Origin: Allomyces macrogynus ATCC 38327
Taxonomy: Eukaryota > Blastocladiomycota > Blastocladiomycetes > Blastocladiales > Blastocladiaceae
Reading direction: 5' to 3'
Assembly (NCBI GenBank): GCA_000151295.1
Contig: GG745370.1
Span: 234,940-297,387, forward strand
DNA: 62,448 nt
Shown here one piece after another: positions 47,636 through 58,019 of the stretch; the first letter of the stretch is position 1; each line of letters opens with the position of its first letter. The notes under the pieces were generated by a model, which ran no database searches, was not told the origin of the DNA, and saw nothing but the letters and a program-made list of their open reading frames with translations. The position numbers were made by a program, and so were the translations under genes.

Positions 47636-48469
47636 AGCAGTTTTGTCCCTACACCACCGTCACCCGCGCTCGCGCAACTCGCGACTTTCCTTGCCGGGGC
47701 GACCAATGCCGAGCACGCGTTTGGTCGGCGTGCGACTACCCTCCCCACCCAGCCGGGGCTCGAGATTGATGGCGTCGGCACTGTCAACCTGCCAATTATA
47801 GACGACGCGCATACAGCGCCGCTGATCGCGGTCGCGCGTGACACCGCAGCCGTGTACAAGACGTGGGACAAGGTGCACTTGACCAACCCGGAATAGACGT
47901 CCGGGCTGGCGGAATTGACCAAGGACGTTATTGCGAAGCTCGGGTTCGCCAACACGCCCGTGAACATGCAGTTCGACATGCTCCTGCTCTACGGCCCGCG
48001 CGGCCACGTTGCGCGCCACCGCAACACGGAAAAGAGCGTTGTCGTGCAAATGCCGTCGCGCTACGAAGGCGGCGAGTTGATCGTTTACCAGGACCCGCGC
48101 GAGCCCGGTGCCGAGGTGCAGCGCGTGACGCACGATTTCGGCGGTGCCGATGGGATGCGCGCATTTGGGGCCTACTACGCCGTGCACTATGCCGATGCCG
48201 AGGACGAGTTCATGCCCGTCACGTCGGGGTACCGTCTAGCGCTCATCTTCTCGCTCCATTGACCTGAGGCGGTCCCGATGCTGCAGTTTGACCCGCACGA
48301 CCGGCTCGCTCAGCAAGTCGCTGTCCTGGTCAAGACCGGCGAGTATTTCCGCTACTTCATCGCCGCCCGTGACCCAGGTGCAGCGTGCCGCATCGGTGAA
48401 AGGGTCGGCACCAACGTCGCACACAGCGGCAACGCACCCGTCGACCGGGTCAATTCTGCCGAATGGTGA
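47543..48469 (+). pseudogene. 2OG-oxygenase-like family member with two in-frame stops
   Basis: From ATG 47543 one unbroken frame runs to TGA 48467-48469, interrupted only by TAG at 47894-47896 and TGA at 48260-48262. Related copies have Trp at both sites (SQEW... and SLQWP... in the 51-kb copy), so each stop equals one G-to-A change in TGG. The head has a poly-Asp run. The oxygenase-like core is the best preserved in the family: MLLLYGPRGHVARHRNTEK, MPSRYEGGELIVYQ, YYAVHYADAEDEFMPVTSGYR. The metal motif is H-x-N rather than H-x-D. The C-terminal two thirds of the family are missing after 48469. Probably a recent pseudogene. Stop-codon readthrough is not excluded but unlikely. Confidence 0.75.
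47597..47635 (+). repeat. (ACG)n trinucleotide microsatellite encoding poly-Asp
   Basis: About twelve GAC codons in a row in the head of the broken 2OG-family copy. Likely to be length-variable. Confidence 0.9.
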
Positions 48470-48578
48470 GGATCGCCGGGACCATCTCATCCTGCCAGGG
48501 ATGTAGGAAGGTGCATGAGAGGGAGCGATTGGACTGAGTTCGCTTGAGGGACTCAAAACACATCACTTCAATGAGTTG

Positions 48579-51296
48579 TTACACCATTGCATGATCCGCG
48601 CCCGTCGACTTGACTACCTCCCCGTAAAACACCTCCAACTGCCGCATCCGTTCCAGCGCCGCATCACGCTCCACCTTGGCCTGCTCCATCGCAGTCCACT
48701 TTTTCACCAGCCCGGCTTTCCCAACCGTGCGCGCGCGGTGCACCACATACACCCCATACTTCCTCTCCTCTCCAGTGACTCTGAACAAATCCTGCTGTCA
48801 GGCACTGGAAAATCCTCACGGTTTGTATCCGACCGCAGGAACCGCTCCACGCCACGGTGATCCGGGAACTCGGCGTGCACGTACGCCCTCTGCGTCGTCG
48901 TCGTCGTCGGCACGTCGCACGCGACCACAGCCGCGTGATTGGCGTACACGAGTCGCGCGAGCGGGACTAGGTGCGCCGTCGACGGCGATGACACTCGCTC
49001 CACATAAAACTTCAGGTCCTTGTCCACTTGGTCGGCGGGGACATTCGCCATGTACGCGTCGACAAGCCGCGCGAGTGGCCGGGTGTCAGTCATGCGAAGG
49101 GCCATGGTCCACAGTTACGCCAACTCGGTCGACTTCTGGACCGACACGACAGACTCGATCGCATCAACCGCCATCAACAAGACTGGCGCCCACGCGGTTT
49201 CCTCAACCTTGGCGCGCATCGCCGCGTGCGCGGCCGCAGTGCACGCGTAAACTCGGATGAATTCAGGTGCTTTCGCCACCTGCGCGAGAACAGCGTCGCG
49301 CACGTCCAACCAGTGCCACGACGTGACGAGCGGTGCTAGATTCGCTTCGAACGTCTCGAACAAGGTGGAGAAGTCGGGCCGACTGATGACCTGCATCGCA
49401 AGCGTCACGTCGCCGACCTGGAGCAGAGCGTGCACAAGTTGGTGCGCGTAGGACGGGAGCCGTCGTGGGAACAGGTCCGGGTCGAGCGCAGCGACAGCCA
49501 TTGTCGCAAATGGTGACCACTCGTCGCGCGCAACGCCATTGACGTGACAAACGAGTTCAGCCAGGATCGCGACCGCCTGCGCACATCGGTTCTGACGCGG
49601 CAGGGTGTGCACAGCACCGTGGACGAGGTCACGGAGCACGGGCCAGGTCGTTTTCTTGACGAGTTTTGCGACAAGATCGGCGGTGTCGGTTTGCCGAAAC
49701 ATGCCCGGGAACGCCGTTGCCAAGTCGACGGCGGCCTTGGTCAGGTCGAACTTGCACGCATGCTGGAGGAGTGTCGCTGCGGTGTACAGCGTCCTGCTGC
49801 CAGCGGACCGGATGCCGCGTCGAACCAGGCCTGGTCATTGCGCGGGTCCTCAAGCAGCAGATCGTGCGCGACGGTCAAGTTAATGTGCTCTTCAGCAAAC
49901 CGCACGCGGATTGCGCGCGGGACGGCAACGAGAATAGTCTTCTTATTCTTGACGCCATCCTTGTGCTCGGAATCGGTCGCGCGCCGCCCAGCCCACAGCT
50001 CTTGGTGCGACTTGCGCTCTGGGTTGAGAATCCCGGCCATGACCGTGATGTCGAGCGATGTGGCCTGGGCGCTCTTGGGCTTGACCTGGACCATGGGTCG
50101 GCCATCGGCGTGGAACCAGTGGGTGAGGGCGAAGTCCGGCGCGGCTACAGCTTGCGACGACCCATCGTCGTCCTTGCCCTCGTCGAGGGCCCGAATCGTG
50201 CGGCACTCATTAGCGAAAAAGAACGTGAGCCGATCCTTGGCGGGCAGGAGCGCATTGGCTGCTTTCAGTATCACGAGGCGCGCTTTGTCGGCACCCACGA
50301 AATTTTGGATCGGCAGGCTCGACCGACTTTCCTGCGGTGCCAAGTGCACGTCGAAAATGTACCGCAAGACTTGACCCGCACGCGACAGGGACGCGAGTTC
50401 CTCGGCAATGCGAGCATTGATCCCGCGCATGATGCGCGGCATGCCCTGCTTCCCCTTGGGCCATTGCAACGAGTAAACGAGGGCGAGCCGGTACCCGTTC
50501 TTGATGGGTTCAAACTTATGCTCGGCGCCGCGGTAGATCACGGCATAATGCGCGCCGTATGCGCTCGTCCTATCCCATTGCCCCAGGGACAGCGACGTGG
50601 CTGTGGGCGCGCTGCCAGGCTTGGTGGATTCCTGCAGCACGACGAGCTCACCGCCTTCCATTTGCGACGGCAGCTGCACCATGACCAAAGCAAATGCACG
50701 GCTGCCGTGCGCCGCCGACTCTCCACCGTCTAGCGTGGCGCCATGCTGGCCGCCGGGTCCGCAGAGCAGCAGCTTGTCAAGATGCATGCATACCCGAGCG
50801 AGCCGACAATGCGCTTGGCCATGGCATTGATTGCACCGCGCCATTCCTGGCTCGTCACTTGCAATTTATCGGCGTCGATTTCCCACGCCGACAACTGATT
50901 CGGGTCACGCGACACGGCCACGAGCTTGGCGACCTGTGCGGGTTCGACGACAGGCAGCGAGACGGTCCCAATGCCATCGACGACGAGCCCGGGGTGTGCA
51001 GGAAGGAGAGTGGCGGGACCGGAGACGGCAAATGGCGAGACGTGGGCCTCGTCAAGACTGGTGAGGAGGTCACCGAGTCGCTGGAGCGGCCTTGGCTCGG
51101 CTGCGCCGTTGTGGTCCATGGGGTCCTTGTCGTCCACGCCGTGGTCGGTGTTCCTGGGTGGCTGGTCCTTGGAGTCTTCATCGGAAATGTCGGAGCGGGA
51201 GCTTTCGTCGTCGCCGCTGTCAGTGCTGTAATCGCTGGCCGATTCGTCGTCGTCTGAAGACGAGGACGAGTACTTGCAGTTTCGGCAGCGACCCAT
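48579..51296 (-). pseudogene. 2OG-oxygenase-like family member with three frameshifts and a nonsense codon
   Basis: Starts at the ATG 51294-51296 (MGRCRNCKY, then Ser/Asp-rich). The family order is recognisable throughout. N-domain (LQRLGDLLTSL, LVVDGIGTVSLPV, WEIDADKLQV). Frameshift at about 50800 in the SLGYA...CMHLDKLLLCGPGG region. Oxygenase-like core (VQLPSQMEGGELVVLQ, YAVIYRGAEHKFEPI, NGYRLALVYSLQW), then LNPERKSHQELWAGR. Frameshift at about 49785. Solenoid part. A TAA at 49115-49117 where the intact copy has Gln (before LW). Frameshift at about 48790. A coiled-coil remnant ends at 48579. The His-x-Asp motif is replaced by an insertion. The Ala/Pro tail of the intact gene is missing. 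The protein-level similarity across all breaks marks it as a decaying duplicate of the 43.7-47.1 kb gene. Confidence 0.75.
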
Positions 51297-51751
51297 AGTG
51301 ATCAAACTTGGTGTTGGCGGTGCGAGAGCGGCGGAAGGCGGAGAGTCGAGGCAGGGCGCGTCGCCTTCGAAGTGGAGAGAAGAAATGGCCAATGAAGAAG
51401 GGTGAGTCGATGGTTTTGATGTCGGGGGAGAGAGTCACTTGCTCGTGAAGTCAACGCGAGCGCACCATCCCCGATTGTGCGAAGTCTCGACTTTAACCAC
51501 TTGATCTCAGCTTTTTCAGCGATTCCGCTGTTCTCCACCGTTCTTTTTCTCTGATGAAGGTTTGACTCGCGGTCGCGCTCCTTGAATCGACACTCAACCA
51601 ACCACAATCCGTCCGTCCACTCCACAGTGCGAAGCGTTTGCCAACCTCACCATATATTCCTCTCCGCGATCCCCAGCTCTAATCTAAACCCACGCTATCT
51701 AAAGGCGGTTCTGTTATACACGCGCGCTCTTCCCCCTCTTGCTTCCCGCTT
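51297..51751. other. Spacer between the broken 2OG-family copy and the ADCK1-like gene
   Basis: 455 bp without supported gene. It includes the former promoter of the pseudogene and the 3' end of the kinase-like gene. Confidence 0.55.
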
Positions 51752-53665
51752 TCACAGCCAATTATGTTCATACAACCACACCGCGACTCTTGCCAGGACC
51801 CTCTCCAGCACAAACCGCGCCCACTCGCTCACCCCCTCCACTTCACCTGACAGCGCACAAGTTTCCAGGACGTACATGCTCATGACGCTCACGCTCGCCC
51901 ACTCGCTCAACTTCAGCGACCGCGCGACACTGCGCAGCAGGTCGTTGGTCTTGAACACGAGCAGTAGCGGGCGCGGGACCTGTGCGAGCACCGACGAGAT
52001 TTCCTTGAAGTAGAATGCGGCCGAGGACGTGACGTTGTCGAGCTCCGACATGCGCCGGTCGGACTTGACACCGCCGGACGTGATCGTGTCCCAGTTGCGG
52101 CCTAAACGGCGGTGGACGGGGTCAGTTCGGAAAGCGAGGGCGGAGGTTGCGGGCGGGACGGAGCGTACCAGTGATCATGCACGCAAACAGCTCGTACATG
52201 TCGACTTCCGCGACCTGCTTGCTCCAGTACCGAATCCGGTCCTCGTCGCCGCGAATCAGCGATTCCCAAAGCCATGCGTAGTCGTGGCGGAATTGCTTGT
52301 CGAGCGTGCGGTACAGGCCTGCGCGAAAAAAAGAATGCAGAGGTCAGGGTCGGCGCACGGCGAGAGCGCAAGGATAGATGGTGGAGACGAACCGTGGTCG
52401 AGCAAAATGATCTTGAAGTTGCGCGGGTGCCGGAACAGCCGGAACAGCGGCAGCACGGGCGTCTTGACGGGCTGCGGCTGGATCATGAGGTTGCCCGGGT
52501 GCGGGTCGGAATGCACTAGGCCAGGCGACGGAAATGAGTGGACAGGATGTGGTCGATGGGTACGAAGCCAGATGAACGCACAGAAGCCGTGATAGAAGAT
52601 CATTTCTGAGAAGATGCGGTTGAGCTCGACCGCGACTTGGCTCGGGTCGATGTGATGCTCACGCAAATAGTCGAGGTCGTCGATACGCTTGCCCTCGACG
52701 ACTAGCAAACAGGACACCACGATTAGGCCCGAGAACATGGACGAAAGCGCAGCGATTGCAGTGGTCAACGCACACTCCATGCACATCAATCGCGGCTTGA
52801 CCCAGTAGACTTTCGGGACCGTAACCAATCGATCGGACCCACGGAAGTGACTCTCGACAATCTCAGCATTCTTGGCCTCGTAATTGAAGCTGCCCGCGGT
52901 CACGACGGACAGTCAGTCCTTGCCGCGTGGCACGATTCACAATCGCATCGAGGAAAAACAGTGAACGTACTCGAGCTCGCAAGGCAGGTTGTTGCGCATT
53001 TCATCGGCCAACCACCCGAATTCGAAATCCGGGAACAGCTGCTTGACCATTTTCACAAACCCGGCGGTCAACTCAATATCGAGCATCGAGAACGTGCGAA
53101 TACCCGGGTGCTGGATCTTGATGGCGACGTCGCGGCCGTCCTGGAGCCGAGCGCGGTGCACCTGCGCAATCGACGCGACGCCAATGGGCTCCTCGTCAAA
53201 CGAGGCAAACACATATTTCATCGGCACGCCGAGATCCGTCTCAAACAGCTTGTTGATATCCTCGAGCGACGATGGCGGGCACTGGTCCTGGAGCACGCGC
53301 ATCGTCTCGACGTATTCGGCGGGCAGCAGGTACTCGAGCGCCGAGACGTGCTGCCCAAGCTTGACGTAGACACCGCCGTTTTTCTGGATCGCGCACAGCA
53401 TGCGCTTGGCGCATCGCAAGTGGATGTCCGACTTGAGCGCCACATAGTCGTCGCGCGGCATGCCCTCGGTCACAGACGACCGCAACGACCATTGGTAGTC
53501 GGCGACGACGGCGACGCCCGTCGTGACGGTGCGCAGCGACCGCGACGTGGCCTTGGCGAGGAAGAACAGGTCCTTTTCGGGGGAGAGGTAGAGAGAGCCC
53601 GCGGCGGAACCGGCAAAGAGCACCGTTGAGGCCACGACGGTACGGCGCAGTGCCCTGGCGAACAT
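51752..53665 (-). CDS. ABC1/ADCK1-family atypical kinase, mitochondrial (six exons)
   Basis: Exons: 52971-53665, 52774-52889, 52582-52701, 52393-52515, 52169-52318, 51752-52101; 517 residues, close to ADCK1/Mcp2 (about 520-570). Residues 1-35 are basic then hydrophobic (FARALRRTVVASTVLFAG), a mitochondrial presequence or anchor. Family marks in order: GGVYVKLGQHVSALEYLLP (the KxGQ motif), GVASIAQVHRARL, DVAIKIQHP, LPCELDFNYEAKNAE (formed across the first junction), EFVEGKRIDDL, HSDPHPGNLM (catalytic-like loop) and LLDHGLYRTLD (metal-binding DxG). The end contains VPRPLLLVFKTNDLLRSV. UbiB-type proteins bind ATP and influence mitochondrial lipid or coenzyme Q homeostasis. Mcp2-like function in lipid handling is family knowledge. 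The start could also be the in-frame ATG at 53731. Confidence 0.9.
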
Positions 53666-54217
53666 GCTGGCGCCGGGCCGTTGGTCCAAGAATCGAGATT
53701 GTCTTGCAGGCAAAGTACAGGGGCCGACCACTTGGCGGGAAGAGGAGCCAGTACGGGCTCGCGTGCAGACGAGCGGGTCGATTGCTTGCGGGGCACGGCC
53801 AGGAGGAGCTCGTCGTGTTGTCGTTGATCAGTTGTGACGGGTTGGAGCGATTGTTTGTCGGCTGACGGGTGTCGGCACGTTGGCAGTGATCGGCCAAGCA
53901 GATCGGCCGACAGAAGACGTGGCGCTTGGTTGGAGGTCTGGCGTGGTGGCAGTGTGTGCATCCACCGCACACTCCACCGCACAGCAAGCACTGCTGCAGC
54001 GCCGCCCGCTGATTCGCTTCAGCCGCTTTCTTCCATTTCCATGTCCGAGCTTCCACACTTTTGCTTCCGTCCACCACGGCGCGACCAGGGCGTGCAGCCG
54101 CAATCATGGCCTGGGCGCGCTCGCTCTCCACCACCCTGCTGTCTTGCTGCTCTGTTGCTTGACGCGCGACGCTGTCGACGCCGTGCGCTTGATACCGCCG
54201 GAACCCCTTTGGCGACG
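53666..54217. other. Divergent promoter region, ADCK1-like and GDSL genes
   Basis: 552 bp between divergent starts. In-frame extensions of either gene into this region lack family similarity. No regulatory site could be identified with confidence. Confidence 0.5.
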
Positions 54218-55305
54218 ATGAACACGCTTGCCATGGCCCCCAAAACCACTCTGCTGCTCGTTGCGGCCGTACTTAGCACGATCCTCCTCGCTACGACTCC
54301 GGCGGCCATCGCCACGCCCGTCGTGCTCCACCATGCCGAGCACGAGCAGACCGCGACGACAGCCGACCGCCCGTTCGACCGCGTAATCGCATTTGGCGAC
54401 TCTTTGACCGACACGAGCAACGTCTGGGAACTCTCCCAGCACACGTGGCCGCTCCCACCGCCGCTCTACGACAACGGCCGCTTCTCCAATGGGCCCATGT
54501 GGATCGAGTACTTCACGCGCGCCGTCGTATCCGAATCGGCATCTGTTTTGCGCAACTACGCGTACGGCAGTGCGACCACAGATAATGCGCTCGTGCCCGG
54601 GTACACGGGCCTCAAGGGCGAGCTGCTCGTGCCCGACTTGAACGACCAGCTGCGCACGTTCAAGCAGGAGTTGGAGCAGGGCGCGTTGGCGGTTCAGGGC
54701 CGCACGCTCTACATCGTGTGGTTTGGTGGTGCGTCCTCTTTGCTTCTTCTTCTCTTCGACGCGCTGCCTTCCATTTGCATGGCGCTTGCTCACCCCATCT
54801 CGGCACGCCAGGTAACGACATCATCTTCTCCAAGACTCAAGTCCCGCTCAACACTGTCGTCAGCAACCTGATCCGCGCCGTGCAAACCATTGATGCCCTG
54901 CACACGGCCGTCACCGGCACGCCCGCGCCGCGCATTCTCGTCTTCGGCATGCGCAACCTCGGCGAGGCGCCGTTCCTGGCTCCTTACCCGGCCGCCGTCC
55001 ACGAAGCCTTCCAGACCGCCAGCGAAAACTTCAACGCGATTCTGTCGAAGCGCGTGCAAGAGTACGACGCTGGCCAAGGCCGCGTCACGTTTGTGCCGAC
55101 CGCGCAAATTATGCCCGCCATCTTGGCCAGCCCGGCAACGTACGGGTTCCCGAGCGGGACGCAGGGCACGTCGTGCTTGTCGGCCGAGTTTGAAATGTGC
55201 AAGGACCCGGAAATGCACGTCTATTGGGACACGTTCCACCCTGCGACCGGCACGCACCGGGCGATCGCGCAGGAGGCGGCCAAGGCAGTGGGCGTGGAAA
55301 TGTGA
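54218..55305 (+). CDS. Secreted GDSL/SGNH-type lipase or acylhydrolase (two exons)
   Basis: Exons 54218-54728 and 54812-55305, 334 residues. The ATG at 54218 opens a signal peptide (TLLLVAAVLSTILLATTPAAIA). The SGNH blocks are in order: FGDSLTDTSN (block I, nucleophile Ser), a Gly-containing NYAYGSATTDN (block II), WFGGND formed exactly across the intron (block III, oxyanion Asn) and DTFHPATGTH (block V, Asp and His). This is the fungal/plant-type GDSL esterase fold, with an extracellular hydrolase role on esters or lipids. The C-terminal half has two cysteines (SCLSAEFEMCKD) that could form a disulfide. Confidence 0.92.
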
Positions 55306-55515
55306 TAGTTGGTCATATTCTGCAGTGTAACATGATCCACGTTTTGGCGCTGTGGGATCGTCCTTCAGCTTGGAAATGCGCTTGCCGTTGAAGCATGCTC
55401 ACCAAGGCCATGCATGACGGGCTCTGCAACGAGTCACTCCACTTTTCATCGCATCATCCCCCGACGGCGCCCCTTACCCTTCGCCCCTTGCTCCCCGCAC
55501 CACGGTCAGCTTCGA

Positions 55516-57732
55516 ATGCCCGTTGCCATTGTGGTTCTCGTGCCCGAACCGACCGTGCAAGCGCTCGCCTACGTGGTCCTGCGCGACATTGCGCGCACCG
55601 CCGCGCCACCGCCCATCGACCTGATCGGCCCATTCGCGGCATCTCACGATCTGGCCGACCGCGTCGTGGATCACATCGAGTCGGTCGCGCACGACGCGCG
55701 CGGGAAAGCACTGCCGACGCGCACGTTCACGATCAACAGCAACGGCACGCACCGTGTTGATCGGGCACCGGTTGCGACCACGTGGGGTCGCGTACTCAAG
55801 GAGAGTGGCGGTGGTCGTGTGAGAGTGGTAGAGATTGTCGAGGCCATGATTGACCGCGCGGTGCACGCGGCGGACGACGAAGACATGGACGGCGGCGGCA
55901 AGTTCATTGAGACCGAGTGGCGCGCGGTGCCGCTGATCGCTTCTCCGTTCACCATGGTCAACGATTTGGTTGCCGTGGATTGGGGCGCATTGGACCACGA
56001 GCTGGGAGAGGTCAAGGTGCGTCCTGCGGCCGCGAGGAAGGTGGACGCATTCAATTCTGTTCCGCACGAGCCTGATTTGAACGTCGTTTTTGCCTCTGCG
56101 ACGCAGGCGTTGGAAACGGTCAGTACCAATGGCGACGGAGAGGACGACGAGGACGAAACAGATAACATTGGATCGCTGGTTCGTTTTGCATACCTCCATT
56201 AGATCAGGTGGATATTGATTCGCGGGCTGATCCGATGCGGTGTTACCTGTAGGCTTCTTTGCCCGACCTGCTCTCGTCCAATTCGCACGACCCGGCGAAT
56301 GCATCGCCGGCTGCCAGCACTCGCAGCTCTCGCGCGCGGCGGCTCTCAAGCGCGCCGTCGCCATCCTCGCCCACCGCCAATTCTCGGATCTCTCGCGTGC
56401 GCCGGTCGTCAAGCGCGTCGTCCCATCTCTCTCTCAGCTGGCCGGTGCTCTCTCAGCTGCAGCAACCATCACCGCATCCGCCGCGCCGCGCATCGCCTAC
56501 TTCCAATCGGATGCAAGTACGTGCCGTAATACCCTGACGTGCCGCCATCGCGCAACTGACGCATTTTTGCCACGTTCAGACGTCACAGCGCGACTTCCCG
56601 CTACAGAAGTCCGCGCCGAGCACGCGCAAGCGCCACGCGGTCGCGCTCGACGACGACGATGATGATGTCGGCCATGACGTCGGGTTCTCGCTACGTCGGC
56701 AAGCTGTGCGCGCTCCTTCCATCACTCAGATTGCTCTCCATGTGTGTTAGCGCTGACGGCTTGAGCTTCGACCACGCTATTACACAGAAGCGCCAACGTA
56801 GCGCCCTCAACGTTGATTCCGCATCCATCTCGCTCTTCCGTGATCCGACACCTCCGCTCCCGCCGTCGCCGCGACAGTATCCGGGGTCTTCGGCGTCACT
56901 ACCTGCTGCATCTCCACCCGGTCCACCTGCTCGCAAGCCCGCGCCAATCCCTTCCTCGTCGCCCATGCACGTGCCCGCGCAGCAACCCGGCTCTGCGCCG
57001 TCAAGCTTGCGCGCGCCGGTGCCGACGCGGGCCGCGTCCTTCCCCTCCCGGTCCATGTCCCTGCCGGCGCCGCAAAATGTGTCTGGGCTGTTGCTCGTGC
57101 AGGACCAGCCGCGCCGGTCCTCGCTGGTGCTCCGCAACGCGCGCGCCACGGCCGCACCAATGGGTCCCCACCCTTCATCTGTTCCTACACTGGCTGCCCC
57201 GACCGCGCCAGCGGCCACGACTCCTGCTTCCGCGCCAACCCCGCCACTCGACCCGCTCCGCGTCATCACGATCTGCGACGCTCTGTCACGGCTCGGACCC
57301 ACACTTCCCATGCACCTCGCCGAGATTGTGCATCTGGTCGACCCCGACGTGACCGTGCTCGCGCGGTACCTCGAACGCATCGTACACATTGCGCTCGATT
57401 GCCGTGGCGAATGAACCGGTTCTAATCAAGGATTGTTTTTTTTTCCCCGCGTTCCCCAGCCGCACCACGCGCCGTACCCGCCGGACCTCGACGCGGCCAT
57501 TTGTGTCCTGATCGAGCTGTTTGTGGAGACGCACTGCGTGCCGTTTTCGCAAGAGTGTGTGGCACTGGCGCAGACGGCGACGGTGAGTGGGATGCGGTTG
57601 GACGAAGTGGTGGAGAATTTGCAGGGGATGCTCACGTCAAAGCAGCAGAAGCAGGAGCAGGATCCGATGCATGGCCGCGGCGCGTGCGCGCCGAGTGTGA
57701 CCGTCAATCGTGGTCGGTGTGCGATAATGTGA
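55516..57732 (+). CDS. Unrecognised protein with long disordered Ser/Pro/Arg middle (five exons)
   Basis: Proposed exons: 55516-56178, 56253-56516, 56580-56741, 56788-57381, 57460-57732, all phase 0, 651 residues. The N-domain (1-221) begins MPVAIVVLVPEPTVQALAYV and looks folded, with an acidic patch at its end. Residues 222-470 are Ser/Pro/Arg-rich with a poly-Asp run (VALDDDDDDVG) and are likely disordered and phosphorylated. A helical domain follows (PLRVITICDALSRLGP, LAEIVHLVDPDVTVLARYLERI) and continues across the last intron (PPDLDAAICVLIELFVETHCVPFS, LDEVVENLQGMLTSKQ). I do not recognise the family. The first and last junctions are the least certain: a stop shortly after 56178 or after 57381 would end the protein if either intron is wrong. 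Confidence 0.6.
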
Positions 57733-58019
57733 TGACGAGTGGTGATGTTATGGATTGGAAGAGTTCTTTCGCTTGTTGATGCCTGGCGTGTCGATGCTGG
57801 CTTGCTGATGCGTGAGGTTTGGGAGGCAGCGTAGATGTATGTGCAAAAATCCCTCGCAGGATAATTGGAGGGGCCGGACCTTGCTGCCGCAATGTGATTG
57901 CAAGGTGTGTTCCAACTGGTCGTGCCCAAATCCTTTCTTTTGTAAATCTTGCAGTTCTCAGTGTTCGTTCGTTCATTTATACCCATGCAAAACGCTTTAC
58001 AGCCACTCGCTCGTTCCAC

